From: Vibrio cyclitrophicus
Lineage (GTDB): Bacteria > Pseudomonadota > Gammaproteobacteria > Enterobacterales > Vibrionaceae
Direction of reading: 5' to 3'
NCBI RefSeq assembly: GCF_024347435.1
Contig: NZ_AP025481.1
Location: 1,663,823-1,727,822, forward strand
Length of the DNA stretch: 64,000 nt
A program made the position numbers and the translations under genes. Under the pieces are notes generated by a model, which saw nothing but the letters and a program-made list of their open reading frames with translations, was not told the origin of the DNA and ran no database searches. Shown here in pieces: positions 7,881 through 16,318 of this stretch (positions within the stretch are counted from its first letter, which is position 1; every line of letters begins with the position of its first letter).

Positions 7881-8921
7881 TTAGCGAAGCAACCAGCGTT
7901 GCAGAGGTGTCTTTTCGATACCCGAAACCAACATAAAGCTCAGGATAAAGGTGCCGAAGAATGCAGTGATATCTTTACCGATCTCTGTGATACCTAATAT
8001 TCCACAAACATTGAACAGCACGATAATAACTAACAAATGGCTGACGTAGATGCCCAACATTCGGTTTGAAATAGAACGAACCCATGCGTAGTTGCCGATA
8101 TTTGGATTGGCCAGAAGCCACATAAATACACCTACGCCCCATAATGTGGTTCCAAACAAGAAATCATTCATGTTAAACCCGACATCAAAGTTGGTTAGCC
8201 ATGCAGCTTCGGCAAAGTGGATGAACATGCCTATCGCTAAGAACCCCAAGGCCTTTGTTGACGACACCTTCCATTGATGTTGGCGAATCAGGAAGCCTAA
8301 AGTCACCATCAGTGTGCTAAAGAATGGGCCGTTACGAGTGAAGAACGGTGCACTGAGGTCGGTTAAGCTTGTGTAACTGCCTGCCAACACACCATATACG
8401 TAAAGTAGAATAGCCGTTGGTAATAGCAGTTTGTCGAGTTTCATCTCAACCATTAAGGCGATGATCAAAACAGCGAACATTAGAGCAGGAAGGAACCATA
8501 AGTGAACTAGTCCGCCCTCTAAGAAAGAGTTGAGCGGGGTGTTCATTAGGAAGCCCCAGTAACCTTGGCGTTCGCCTAAGTAACCCAATTCTTCAACCTT
8601 AGCGAGGTTGAATGGCATGACCAGACAGATGATGCTCCATACCAACCAAACTTTGAGTAGTGGTTTGGAGTAGTTGATGAAGGTTGTCCAAGGCGACGCT
8701 GTGAGTTTAGGTTGGATCAGATAGCCGGAAATAAGAAAGAATAGCGGCACGGCGAAGCGCGCGGCTTGGTTAAGAACATAACCAATCCATGGCACTTCAT
8801 TGATTTGCCAATAAGTCAGTGCCATTTGGCCATGTAAACCAATGATCGCCAATATAGCAATCACTCGGCCCAACTCGATACTGGCAATGCGTTGTGCAGG
8901 CGTATGTTGAACGGAAGACAT
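7881..8921 (-). CDS. Acyltransferase-3 family membrane protein
   Basis: 346 residues, polytopic, about ten membrane segments. The N-terminal IASIELGRVIAILAIIGLHGQ carries the family's catalytic-type His, and FAVPLFFLISGYLIQPKL is the second signature region with conserved (R)FxVPLFF. Members transfer acyl groups, often acetyl or succinyl, to cell-surface polysaccharides or glucans, working in the inner membrane. It stands alone with its own terminator, so no pathway is implied by neighbours. The substrate cannot be deduced. Confidence 0.85.
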   Translation of the reverse strand: MSSVQHTPAQRIASIELGRVIAILAIIGLHGQMALTYWQINEVPWIGYVLNQAARFAVPLFFLISGYLIQPKLTASPWTTFINYSKPLLKVWLVWSIICLVMPFNLAKVEELGYLGERQGYWGFLMNTPLNSFLEGGLVHLWFLPALMFAVLIIALMVEMKLDKLLLPTAILLYVYGVLAGSYTSLTDLSAPFFTRNGPFFSTLMVTLGFLIRQHQWKVSSTKALGFLAIGMFIHFAEAAWLTNFDVGFNMNDFLFGTTLWGVGVFMWLLANPNIGNYAWVRSISNRMLGIYVSHLLVIIVLFNVCGILGITEIGKDITAFFGTFILSFMLVSGIEKTPLQRWLLR

Positions 8922-9043
8922 ATCAGATCTCTAAGAAAAATTTCGTAAAATCTAACAGTCTTTATGGCGAATACGTTAGTCCTAAATCAAGGCTTGCGGC
9001 CTTAGTTTTAAGGCTTGTGTTGATTATTTGAAGCCTGTCGCAG

Positions 9044-10000
9044 CTATATTAAATTCATTGCAGTGAGTGCGAATATACCAAGCGTGCAAGTGATAAGAGA
9101 AACGACAGTCGTTAGAGCGATAATATTGGCGGCTAAGGTAGAGTTTCCCCCCATCGCTCGCGCCATTACGTAACTTGCGGCAGCGGTTGGCGCGGCGCTC
9201 ATCAAGAAAATAAGACCAAGATCTAATCCTCTAAAATCGAAGAATATAGCAACTGAAGTAATTAGCAGCGGAGCCAAGACCAGCTTGTATCCCGTAGAGA
9301 ACCAGGTGGGGCCCTTATCTTTTTTCAGAGATCGTATGTCAAGCGACCCTCCAGTGCATAAAAGAGCCAGTGGTAAGGTCATATTGGCAAAATATTGTCC
9401 TGCATCCGACACCATTTTCGGCACTGGAATAGACAGTAAGTAAAACAAGACCCCCATTGCGATAGAGATAATCAGAGGGTTTTTGGTCAGTGTTTTAATA
9501 ATCACTTGAACGGCTTTATCACCAGACTCTTGACCCTTCGGAGTGAGTGCGATAACCGCCTGAATGTTGTAGAGAACGGTCAGTGATGCGACATAAAGAG
9601 CTGCGAGCGCAACGCCGTCGTTGCCGTAGATGTTTGCAACATAGGCGAGTCCAATAATGGCGGTATTAGCTCGAAAGCCACCTTGCACTATTACGCCTTG
9701 GTCTTCTGGTTTTTTAAAGGCTATTTTCGTGCTTACCGTGGTAAATATGAAGAACACAAGGTTCGCCACCAAGCCAAAAATAACGAGCTTGCCGCTAGCC
9801 GAAAAATCGTGGTTAGACTGAACAATACTCAAAAATAGCATTGCTGGTAGAGCGACCTGAAAGACGACCTTTGATGCGACATCGATGAAGTTGTCATTGA
9901 TCAAGCCGATTCGCTTGAGCATCACACCAAGAAACAGCATTAGACAGATGGGGCCTGTTACTGACGCCGAAAACGCAAACTGTTCCCAAAGTGTGTTCAT
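9044..10000 (-). CDS. AEC-family (auxin efflux carrier-like) transporter
   Basis: 318 residues with about ten membrane segments; members export or exchange small organic acids. Typical stretches are GPICLMLFLGVMLKRIGLI at the N-terminus, QGGFRANTAIIGLAYVANIYG in the middle and PTAAASYVMARAMGGNSTLAANI near the end. I place the start at the ATG 10000-9998, which has AAGGA six bases upstream. A longer in-frame reading exists through the octanucleotide array upstream but would give a repetitive SYSVIQLF extension unlike the family. The gene is divergent from the TetR regulator at 10286. Confidence 0.86.
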   Translation of the reverse strand: MNTLWEQFAFSASVTGPICLMLFLGVMLKRIGLINDNFIDVASKVVFQVALPAMLFLSIVQSNHDFSASGKLVIFGLVANLVFFIFTTVSTKIAFKKPEDQGVIVQGGFRANTAIIGLAYVANIYGNDGVALAALYVASLTVLYNIQAVIALTPKGQESGDKAVQVIIKTLTKNPLIISIAMGVLFYLLSIPVPKMVSDAGQYFANMTLPLALLCTGGSLDIRSLKKDKGPTWFSTGYKLVLAPLLITSVAIFFDFRGLDLGLIFLMSAAPTAAASYVMARAMGGNSTLAANIIALTTVVSLITCTLGIFALTAMNLI

Positions 10001-10038
10001 TATTTTTCCTTTGTTGTTTAATTGAGTCGTTACTTTTT

Positions 10039-10102
10039 GAATAACTGAATAACTGAATAACTGAATAACTGAATAACTGAATAACTGAATAACTGAATAA
10101 CT
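10039..10102. repeat. Perfect octanucleotide tandem array (8 x GAATAACT)
   Basis: Exactly eight perfect copies of the 8-bp unit lie 39 bases upstream of the AEC transporter start, in its 5' leader or promoter. On the minus strand the array is open in all frames, so copy-number change would alter leader length or frame. Confidence 0.95.
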
Positions 10103-10110
10103 TGGCGCTG

Positions 10111-10153
10111 CTTCGATCAATTTTTACTTCGATCAATAGCTGCTTCGCTCAAT
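10111..10153. repeat. Three 11-bp direct repeats at 16-bp period
   Basis: CTTCGATCAAT at 10111 and 10127 and CTTCGCTCAAT at 10143 are spaced by exactly 16 bp, directly beside the octanucleotide array. Confidence 0.8.
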
Positions 10154-10239
10154 ATCCTTTGAATACTGTCGCATTTTTCCACAATTCTTTGATAAGAGAA
10201 ATTAAATCCCTGCGGTTAAGCAAAAAACTTTGAAAAAAA

Positions 10240-10251
10240 GTACGAACGTGC
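10240..10251. promoter_or_regulatory. Candidate TetR-family operator, site 1
   Basis: GTACGAACGTGC is an imperfect palindrome (GnACG-N2-CGTnC) between TTGAAA (about 10229) and the tetR start. Its reverse strand shares TAGCACGnTCGTnC with the site before the hydrolase gene, which suggests autoregulation by the TetR protein. Confidence 0.5.
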
Positions 10252-10285
10252 TAAAAATAATCATCAGATTTATCATTGGTGAATA

Positions 10286-10879
10286 ATGAGCAAAGGAAAG
10301 ATAACCAAAGAGTATATTTTGAGCCATGCATTCGCGCTTGCGAGTGAAAATGGTCTCGAGAGTTTAACGATTGGCGAATTAGCCAAGCAGTGTGGTATGT
10401 CTAAGAGTGGATTGTTCGCGCACTTCAACTCTAAAGAGAACCTACAACTCTCTGTGCTCGAGTATTCCAACGCCATATTCACTGAAAGAGTCATCACGCC
10501 TGCAAGAGAGTTGGGAGATGGTGACATTGAAGCGAAATTGAAACAGCTGCTCGATAATTGGCTGGGTTGGAATCACTCGTTTCAAGGTAGCTGCATGTTT
10601 ATTGATGCATGGAAAGATGCAGGCAGCGAAACGTCTGTGATTCAGAAGGCACTGCAGAAAACCATTTCAGTGTGGATTGATTACTTGACCATTCAGGTCG
10701 CTAAAGCGATCGAGAGCAAGCAGTTTAGAGTTGATTTAGAACCTAAACAGGCAACTTTTGAGTTATATGGGCTTTATTTGAGTGCTAACTTGTTTTACTC
10801 CTTACGAGGTCAGCAAGCGAGTCACACTCATTTCTGGAGTGGCGTAGAACGTTTAGTAGAGAGTTGGAAAGCGGTTTAG
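10286..10879 (+). CDS. TetR/AcrR-family transcriptional regulator
   Basis: 197 residues. The N-terminal helix-turn-helix is clear: YILSHAFALASENGLESLTI then GELAKQCGMSKSGLFAHFNS and KENLQLSVLEY. The C-terminal domain (FIDAWKDAGSE, FELYGLYLSANLFYSLRG) is a ligand-binding dimerisation domain of the YcdC-like type often found beside alpha/beta hydrolases. Its own promoter and the promoter of the downstream hydrolase share a palindromic motif, so it probably represses both. A terminator at 10968 separates the two genes. Confidence 0.88.
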   Translation: MSKGKITKEYILSHAFALASENGLESLTIGELAKQCGMSKSGLFAHFNSKENLQLSVLEYSNAIFTERVITPARELGDGDIEAKLKQLLDNWLGWNHSFQGSCMFIDAWKDAGSETSVIQKALQKTISVWIDYLTIQVAKAIESKQFRVDLEPKQATFELYGLYLSANLFYSLRGQQASHTHFWSGVERLVESWKAV

Positions 10880-10967
10880 ATTGCTGACAAGTTTTACTCG
10901 AAAATCATTTTATTCGTAAAAAACGTAAGTTTTGCTTTAGTAAGGCTGACCACAATTTTATAGAAGT

Positions 10968-11001
10968 GGCGGTAAGTGATAATAAATTACCGTCATTTTT
11001 T
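10968..11001 (+). terminator. Terminator after tetR-family gene
   Basis: GGCGGTAA (10968-10975) pairs with TTACCGTC (10987-10994), one G-T pair, followed by ATTTTTT. Confidence 0.72.
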
Positions 11002-11014
11002 AGATAAACAAATA

Positions 11015-11026
11015 GCACGGTCGTTC
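11015..11026. promoter_or_regulatory. Candidate TetR-family operator, site 2
   Basis: GCACGGTCGTTC fits the GnACG-N2-CGTnC pattern of the site at 10240. Extended, TAGCACGnTCGTnC matches at 14 of 18 positions. It lies 56 bp before the hydrolase start. Confidence 0.5.
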
Positions 11027-11081
11027 GATTTCTGGGGCCGAGCTCTATCCGCCAAGTTGTATGGCGAAACAAGGACAGGTC

Positions 11082-11930
11082 ATGAGTGACAAAATCTATT
11101 TTAATACATCGAACAAATTCAGTTTTAAGCGCAGCTTAATTGGTGCCACGACAAACCTTCACTATATTCTAGCGCCTAGCCATGCGAAGAAAACAGCACG
11201 TAAATTGCTGCTGACTCCAATGCGCACCGAGCAAAAGAATGCCGATCCAAAAGGTTTGATTAAAAGTGAGATCAAAGGTCGTGACGGTGTATTGAAGACA
11301 TACTCTCTGGGTACTGGACCGGTTTGGGTGCTTACTCATGGTTGGTCGGGGACAGCGAGTCAGTTTTTCCCTCTCATGGAACACATCGCAGCCAAAGGCT
11401 TTACGGCTTTGGCTTACGATCACCCTGCTCATGGTGGCAGTGATGGTGTACATGGTCATATTCCAGCGTTTGTGAACGGTTTAGAGGCCATTCTAGATTC
11501 GGTTGGTGAAGTGGCAGGTTTGGTTGGCCACAGCATGGGCACTGCTTCTGCGTTGGAGTGCAAGCACGTTAAATTGGAAAACAAGCCAATGTTGCTGATC
11601 GCGCCTGTGTTGGATTACCTAGAAAACCTATTTGGCAGTGTGGCACGTTCTGGTTACTCAATGAAGCTGTTTGAGGCGGTTGTAGGTGAAGTGGAAGAGC
11701 AGTTTAACTACCCAATTCAATCAGTGGATCCTTATGGTAAATTAGCGCTTCGCGAATCGCAGACGATCATTGTTCATGATGAGAAAGACAAGTTCACTAA
11801 GTTTGATGTCTCTCAACGTGCTGCCAATGAAATGGATCGCGTCACCTTGATTGCCACTCGAGGCCAAGGTCACGGACGAGTGATGAAGTGCCCGCAAGTA
11901 TTTGAGAGCTTTGATAACTTAATTGGCTAA
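11082..11930 (+). CDS. Alpha/beta-hydrolase fold protein
   Basis: 282 residues, cytosolic, no signal peptide. The fold is shown by LTHGWSGTASQFF (oxyanion-hole HG), the nucleophile elbow GHSMG with Ser151, HDEKDKF as the acid strand and a late His in GQGHGRVMK, giving a Ser-Asp-His triad. I prefer the ATG at 11082 because AAGGACAGG precedes it; an in-frame ATG at 11061 lacks a ribosome-binding site. Substrate unknown (esterase or lipase-like). Its promoter shares the candidate operator with the tetR gene upstream, so it is probably induced by the TetR ligand. Confidence 0.86.
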   Translation: MSDKIYFNTSNKFSFKRSLIGATTNLHYILAPSHAKKTARKLLLTPMRTEQKNADPKGLIKSEIKGRDGVLKTYSLGTGPVWVLTHGWSGTASQFFPLMEHIAAKGFTALAYDHPAHGGSDGVHGHIPAFVNGLEAILDSVGEVAGLVGHSMGTASALECKHVKLENKPMLLIAPVLDYLENLFGSVARSGYSMKLFEAVVGEVEEQFNYPIQSVDPYGKLALRESQTIIVHDEKDKFTKFDVSQRAANEMDRVTLIATRGQGHGRVMKCPQVFESFDNLIG

Positions 11931-12001
11931 ACCCAACGAGCATACTTAAAAAGGTCATCAGTATAAAGATCGTTAGCTCAAGGCTAAGAAAATATAAATA
12001 A

Positions 12002-12034
12002 AAAGGCCAATCAGACATTCTCTGATTGGCCTTT
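12002..12034. terminator. Bidirectional terminator between hydrolase and chitinase
   Basis: A perfect 14-bp stem (12002-12015 with 12021-12034), 5-base loop, T-rich on both sides (TTTGCTTTT rightward, TTTTATTTATA leftward). It separates the convergent hydrolase and chitinase genes. Confidence 0.9.
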
Positions 12035-12084
12035 GCTTTTAGGGGGTTAGTGGGTGCTTAGCTCGTGTTGAGCTAAATCCCATT

Positions 12085-14625
12085 TTAGTTAGCACAGCTC
12101 GCAGGGCCGATCTCTTTCCAGACGCCCCATTGGCCTGTCGTTGTTGGATCTTCACCGGTTGTCCACCATTTTGCTTCCCAAACCTTACCAGCTTGAGTCA
12201 CTTGGTCGCCGCCAGTGTAGACTGCACTTGAATCCCAAGCGTTAGTACACGTACCGCCACCTGTGGTTTTCTTAAGAACGTTCACTGAAGTAGCCGCTAC
12301 CGATGTATCAGTGCCATCGCTGACCGTTACAGAGAAGTTCAGCGTCGTATCTTGCGTGTATTCCGCCGCGACAAAGCTCACTGAAGAACCTTGAATCGTA
12401 GCATCAATACCAGCAGGCACATCCCACGTGAAGGTCAATGTATCTTGGTCAGCATCGCTCGAAGCCGAAGCATCAACCACCACTACGTCACCCGCATTAA
12501 CTTCAGCTGGAGCTGAAACAATCGCAACTGGTGCTGTATTGACTGGACCTGTGTCCTTAGGGGTTACTGTTACAACAACGGTGTCAGTTGCAGTCGCACC
12601 TTCGTTATCAGTTACCGTTAGGCTGAACGTGAGTACTTCTTGTTGAGCGACTTCAACCACATCGAAGCTTGCAACTGCAGCATTCGCGTTGGCCAGAGTT
12701 ACGGCTGTTCCGCTTACTTGTGACCAAGCGTAGCTTGCAATCGTGCCGTCGCTGTCTTTTGAAGCGCTACCGTCTAGAGAAACAGAAGCTGGGCCTTCAA
12801 CCGATAGATCTGCGCCCGCTGCTGCGGTTGGTTTACGGTTTACAGGATCAGTAGTTCCACCTGCAAGACCTTCATGCATCGCGTTCAGGATATCGCCGTT
12901 ATCCGCATCAATTTCCCAAGAGAATAGACCCGCAAGGCCAAGGCTACGAACGTATGCGCCTTTTGCTTTTACTGAGCGATCATCATCAAATGTGATTAGC
13001 TGACCTGAAGTACGGTTCCAAACGTAAGGCGCTTCTGCCATTTCGTCGTAGCCATATTCAAAGCCGTTGATGCCTTGGTTGTTTGCACCAAGCATGTTCG
13101 CTTTAATGCCTTTGTAATCGATAACGCCATCTTCCCATACACCCTGAGCAGAGCTGCCGGTCAGTTTACCATTACCTACGCCAGTCATTGGGTCGCTTGG
13201 ATCTGAAAGTGATGATGGTAATACGCCTTCCCAACCACGACCGTACATCGCTGTACCAACCACAAGTTTGTTCGCTGGAACACCTTGCTCAAGCAGCAAT
13301 TGGATGCCGTTGTCTGTGGTGTAAGCAGGGCCCGTGTACTGTTCGCCATTTTCATCAAGGCCTGTGCCATCACATTGCCCTGGGCGCATGAAGTTACCGC
13401 AGTTGAGTGCTGTTTGGTGACCTAACACGTTGTTCCAACCGCCGTAGAAGTCGTAAGTCATCGCGAAGATGTAATCCATGTATTGGATAGCATCGCCGTA
13501 GTTCACGTCTTCAATCTTGTCGTGACCAACACCGATCGCTGATGTTAGCTCGTAAGTACGATCGTTTTCAGCTTCTAGCTCATCTAGCATAGCGCGCAGC
13601 TCTGCCATCAATACAATATAAGCCGGGCCATCATTTACAGGGTCACCGAGATCGGGCGCAGCACCGCCTCCACCGGGGAATTCCCAATCGATATCCACAC
13701 CGTCATAGAATTTCCATGTGTTGAGGAATGTTTTAACCGATGCGACGAACGTGTCTCGGTTCGCTTTGGTTGTGAAATCGAAGAACGGGTCAGATAGCGT
13801 CCAACCACCAATCGATGGAATGATTTTTAAGTCTGGATTGCGCTGTTTTAGCGCCATCATCATTGCGTAGTTACCCTTGATAGGTGAGCTGTATTCGTGC
13901 CCTGCTTGAGGGAAACTCTTCTGGAAAGCCGCCCAAGGGTCATGAATCACCACTTCGTAATCGTTAACGCCCTGACAGGCTGTCATGAGTGCGTTGTAGC
14001 TGTTACCGCCTACTGATTTCACTGATTCATTAGGGCCACAAATTGGGATGAAGCCATAAAGGATGTGGGTCAAGTTATCAGCGGGTAGGTTATCGACTGT
14101 GTAATCACGGCCATAGATGCCCCACTCAACAAAGTAAGTACCTACTACCGTGTTTGGATCTGTGTTGTATGACTTGTTGTTCGGGTCCACATTCATCGAA
14201 AGTGGCGCTAAGTGTGAGCCATCGGTATCTGCGATTGTGATCTGAGCGGGTGCACTCTTGGCACAGCCTGTTTCGTCACACGCTTCGATTTCCATCTGAA
14301 ATAAGCCGCCTTGGCCGTATTCGAATGAAGCTGTCGTTTGGCTGCCAGTTATAGGGCCAGTGGCCACTTTAACGCCATCAAAGTAGATGTTGTAAGTGTT
14401 TCCTGACGTTCCGCTCCATTGGTTAAATTTAACGTCGACCTTTGCTTTGTCGTGATATTTAACCATCTGGTTATAACCAGAAGTCGTTTCCATCGCGAGT
14501 TCAATTTTAGAAAACTGAAGGTTGTTGGAACCGTACATATCGATGCTAGGTGCTGTTGGAGCGGCTAATGCTGTACCAGATAGCGCTAGAGCAATGCTCG
14601 CAGCACAGGTATTTATACGAATCAT
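12085..14625 (-). CDS. chiA: Secreted modular GH18 chitinase (ChiA type)
   Basis: An extracellular endochitinase of 846 residues. Order: signal peptide (cut near residue 21 after GTALA); N-terminal chitinase-A beta-sandwich (about 23-135); GH18 barrel (about 160-590) with SIGGW and the catalytic DGVDIDWE, where Glu315 is the acid, the same number as in V. harveyi ChiA; two PKD/Ig-like domains (NRKPTAAAGADLSVEGP and NTAPVAIVSAPAEVNAG); and a C-terminal CBM5/12 chitin-binding domain (AWDSSAVYTGGDQVTQAG, WEAKWWTTGEDP). It degrades chitin into oligosaccharides for uptake. It is monocistronic. The leader region upstream probably holds chitin-responsive control, but no operator is evident. Confidence 0.95.
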   Translation of the reverse strand: MIRINTCAASIALALSGTALAAPTAPSIDMYGSNNLQFSKIELAMETTSGYNQMVKYHDKAKVDVKFNQWSGTSGNTYNIYFDGVKVATGPITGSQTTASFEYGQGGLFQMEIEACDETGCAKSAPAQITIADTDGSHLAPLSMNVDPNNKSYNTDPNTVVGTYFVEWGIYGRDYTVDNLPADNLTHILYGFIPICGPNESVKSVGGNSYNALMTACQGVNDYEVVIHDPWAAFQKSFPQAGHEYSSPIKGNYAMMMALKQRNPDLKIIPSIGGWTLSDPFFDFTTKANRDTFVASVKTFLNTWKFYDGVDIDWEFPGGGGAAPDLGDPVNDGPAYIVLMAELRAMLDELEAENDRTYELTSAIGVGHDKIEDVNYGDAIQYMDYIFAMTYDFYGGWNNVLGHQTALNCGNFMRPGQCDGTGLDENGEQYTGPAYTTDNGIQLLLEQGVPANKLVVGTAMYGRGWEGVLPSSLSDPSDPMTGVGNGKLTGSSAQGVWEDGVIDYKGIKANMLGANNQGINGFEYGYDEMAEAPYVWNRTSGQLITFDDDRSVKAKGAYVRSLGLAGLFSWEIDADNGDILNAMHEGLAGGTTDPVNRKPTAAAGADLSVEGPASVSLDGSASKDSDGTIASYAWSQVSGTAVTLANANAAVASFDVVEVAQQEVLTFSLTVTDNEGATATDTVVVTVTPKDTGPVNTAPVAIVSAPAEVNAGDVVVVDASASSDADQDTLTFTWDVPAGIDATIQGSSVSFVAAEYTQDTTLNFSVTVSDGTDTSVAATSVNVLKKTTGGGTCTNAWDSSAVYTGGDQVTQAGKVWEAKWWTTGEDPTTTGQWGVWKEIGPASCAN

Positions 14626-15068
14626 ACTTTTTCTCTCATTCCTTGAAGGTTACGAGAACCAAATGGCCCCATAAACGGCTCCAGTCAGTTTTGAAGGAGC
14701 TTCCCAGTCAGTATTCGAGAGAGTTTTAATTTTATAACTGAAAATAAATCCGTTTTCGATGGACAACTAAAAAATAGTATCTCGTTACAATTCTGTTGCT
14801 TAATGAGTGAGAGGCTGAGTCCATGTTTTATAAAACAAAACAATGTTTAGTATGAAAATCTCACAAGTGAAAATACACAACATGAAGTTATGAAAATATG
14901 CGACAAACTATGGGAAAATATCGTGAATTGAAGCGGCATCACAGAACGAAACGTGTTGGGTGTGAGGCTGATACGTGGAAGATAGTGCTAATACTTGGGA
15001 ATGCAAAGAGTGTTGCTAAGGGTAGTATCACTAAGAATGCATTACCTTAGAGGATACCGTTGTAGAAG
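14626..15068. other. Long spacer upstream of chiA
   Basis: 443 bases with no convincing gene. It must hold the chiA promoter reading leftward. It is A+T-rich around 14725-14900. I see no clear CRP site, operator or terminator for the DUF2850 gene. Confidence 0.5.
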
Positions 15069-15533
15069 TTATCTTTTGAATTGCTCAGCTAATGAAGCGC
15101 GTCGTTGTTGCATCACACTATGGGTGTCACCTGCTGCTGTATCTTCGTAGCCTTCTTTAATGAATTGTTGAGATGGCACACTGGGAAACAGTCGCTTTAA
15201 TCGAGGCGAATCATAAGTACCACTGATGGTGTAAATTGTTGGCCCAGATCCTGTGTTGATGGTGACAACTTTGCCATCAAAATCAAATGAGGTAGTAATG
15301 AGGCGATGGTTCATCGTGACGCCATTATCGGAAAGTGTAAGGATATCGGTATTGTAGGGTGGAGCCCCGATCTCTATCCAAGTGCCATGGACATTGCTTG
15401 GGCTGACTGACTGTTGGTGAGTTTGATAAGCAAAATACCCTGCCGTGAGGGCAACCATCAAGCCGGCTAATAGAAAGCCGTAGAACAATAATTTGGCAAA
15501 TATATCTCTGCTTTTCGTGGGATTTTTTGCCAT
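15069..15533 (-). CDS. DUF2850 membrane-anchored protein
   Basis: 154 residues. One membrane segment near the N-terminus (about residues 18-40, FAKLLFYGFLLAGLMVALTAGYF) precedes a periplasmic domain with NVHGTWIEIGAPPYNTDILTL and PRLKRLFPSVPSQQF, which I recognise as DUF2850, a family seen mainly in Vibrio. Function unknown. I chose the ATG at 15533-15531, preceded by GAAGAG; a GTG at 15554 would add seven residues. Single-gene unit. Confidence 0.8.
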   Translation of the reverse strand: MAKNPTKSRDIFAKLLFYGFLLAGLMVALTAGYFAYQTHQQSVSPSNVHGTWIEIGAPPYNTDILTLSDNGVTMNHRLITTSFDFDGKVVTINTGSGPTIYTISGTYDSPRLKRLFPSVPSQQFIKEGYEDTAAGDTHSVMQQRRASLAEQFKR

Positions 15534-15828
15534 TATCTCTTCATTGATCTTCACGCACCGTCGGTCAGTTTATAAACTAAAATCTTAGTTTGCAAAGATT
15601 CTTATGATAGTTAGAAGCAGGATCGAATGTTCTAGTAAATTTGGTTGCGTTCGCTATTTTTGGCATATTTACGTCATCAATGAAAATGGTTCTCAAAAAA
15701 GCTTAAGCTATGCGTATTTATTTCTTGTGCGAAAGTCATGAATTGGTTAAAACAATTACCACATAACTTACGTATAGGCTTATTTGTTGAGCCCAATGCA
15801 TGCAATTTGAAGATAACAAGGAAGTACG

Positions 15829-16110
15829 ATGATTAAAGAAAACACATATTTTGACGGCGGCGTTAAGTCGTTAGCGTTTAACCAATCTGGTGCGGACGTT
15901 AGTGTTGGAGTGATGGCTGTTGGTGAATACACGTTTGGTACAGCGGCTCCAGAAAAGATGACCGTTGTTAAAGGTGCATTGATTGTTAAGCGTGTTGGTG
16001 ATGATGATTGGACGACATACCAGTCTGGTGAGTCTTTTGACGTTGCTGGCAACTCTTCCTTCGACCTTCAGGTAAAAGAAGCGACAGCTTACTTGTGTGA
16101 ATACTTGTAA
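15829..16110 (+). CDS. ppnP: Pyrimidine/purine nucleoside phosphorylase PpnP
   Basis: 93 residues, the standard length for the PpnP/YaiE family, a compact cupin-like dimer that phosphorolyses several nucleosides to base and ribose-1-phosphate. Typical features are FDGGVKSLAF near the start, GVMAVGEYTFGTAAPEKMTVV in the middle and GESFDVAGNSSFDLQV before the closing YLCEYL. ACAAGGAAG just before the ATG is a good ribosome-binding site. Stand-alone salvage gene. Confidence 0.93.
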   Translation: MIKENTYFDGGVKSLAFNQSGADVSVGVMAVGEYTFGTAAPEKMTVVKGALIVKRVGDDDWTTYQSGESFDVAGNSSFDLQVKEATAYLCEYL

Positions 16111-16160
16111 CTAGGTCTAAATTCGTTCAATCAGGGTATCATTTGTTTCTGCTTGGACAG

Positions 16161-16187
16161 AAAAAACCACGCTCTAAGAGCGTGGTT
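16161..16187 (-). terminator. Terminator downstream of pirin gene
   Basis: AACCACGCTCT (16165-16175) is complementary to 16177-16187. On the minus strand it runs into TTTTTT (16166-16161), so it best serves the pirin gene; it may also stall ppnP read-through. Confidence 0.75.
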
Positions 16188-16290
16188 AAATAAGTGATAG
16201 TAACCGGCAGTGGATAGTGTCACTTGTTTCGCAGTCATCAAATGGACGACCAAAATTCGTTGTTTGTTTCAAAACCTCTTCAACATCTTT

Positions 16291-16318
16291 CTCAAAGCTC
16301 AAAGCTCAAAGCTCAAAA
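16291..16318. repeat. Heptanucleotide tandem repeat (4 x CTCAAAG)
   Basis: Four copies of CTCAAAG, the last ending in A, abut the stop codon of the pirin gene. Confidence 0.85.

Noticed and set aside
10001..10120. Extension of the AEC transporter through the octanucleotide array
   Set aside because: Would encode a SYSVIQLF repeat peptide unlike the family; AAGGA and ATG at 10000 give the normal start. Kept only as a phase-variation question.
12428..13003. Open frames antisense to the chitinase gene
   Set aside because: Shadows of the PKD-domain codons; low-complexity Thr/Ser/Ala composition and no start signals.
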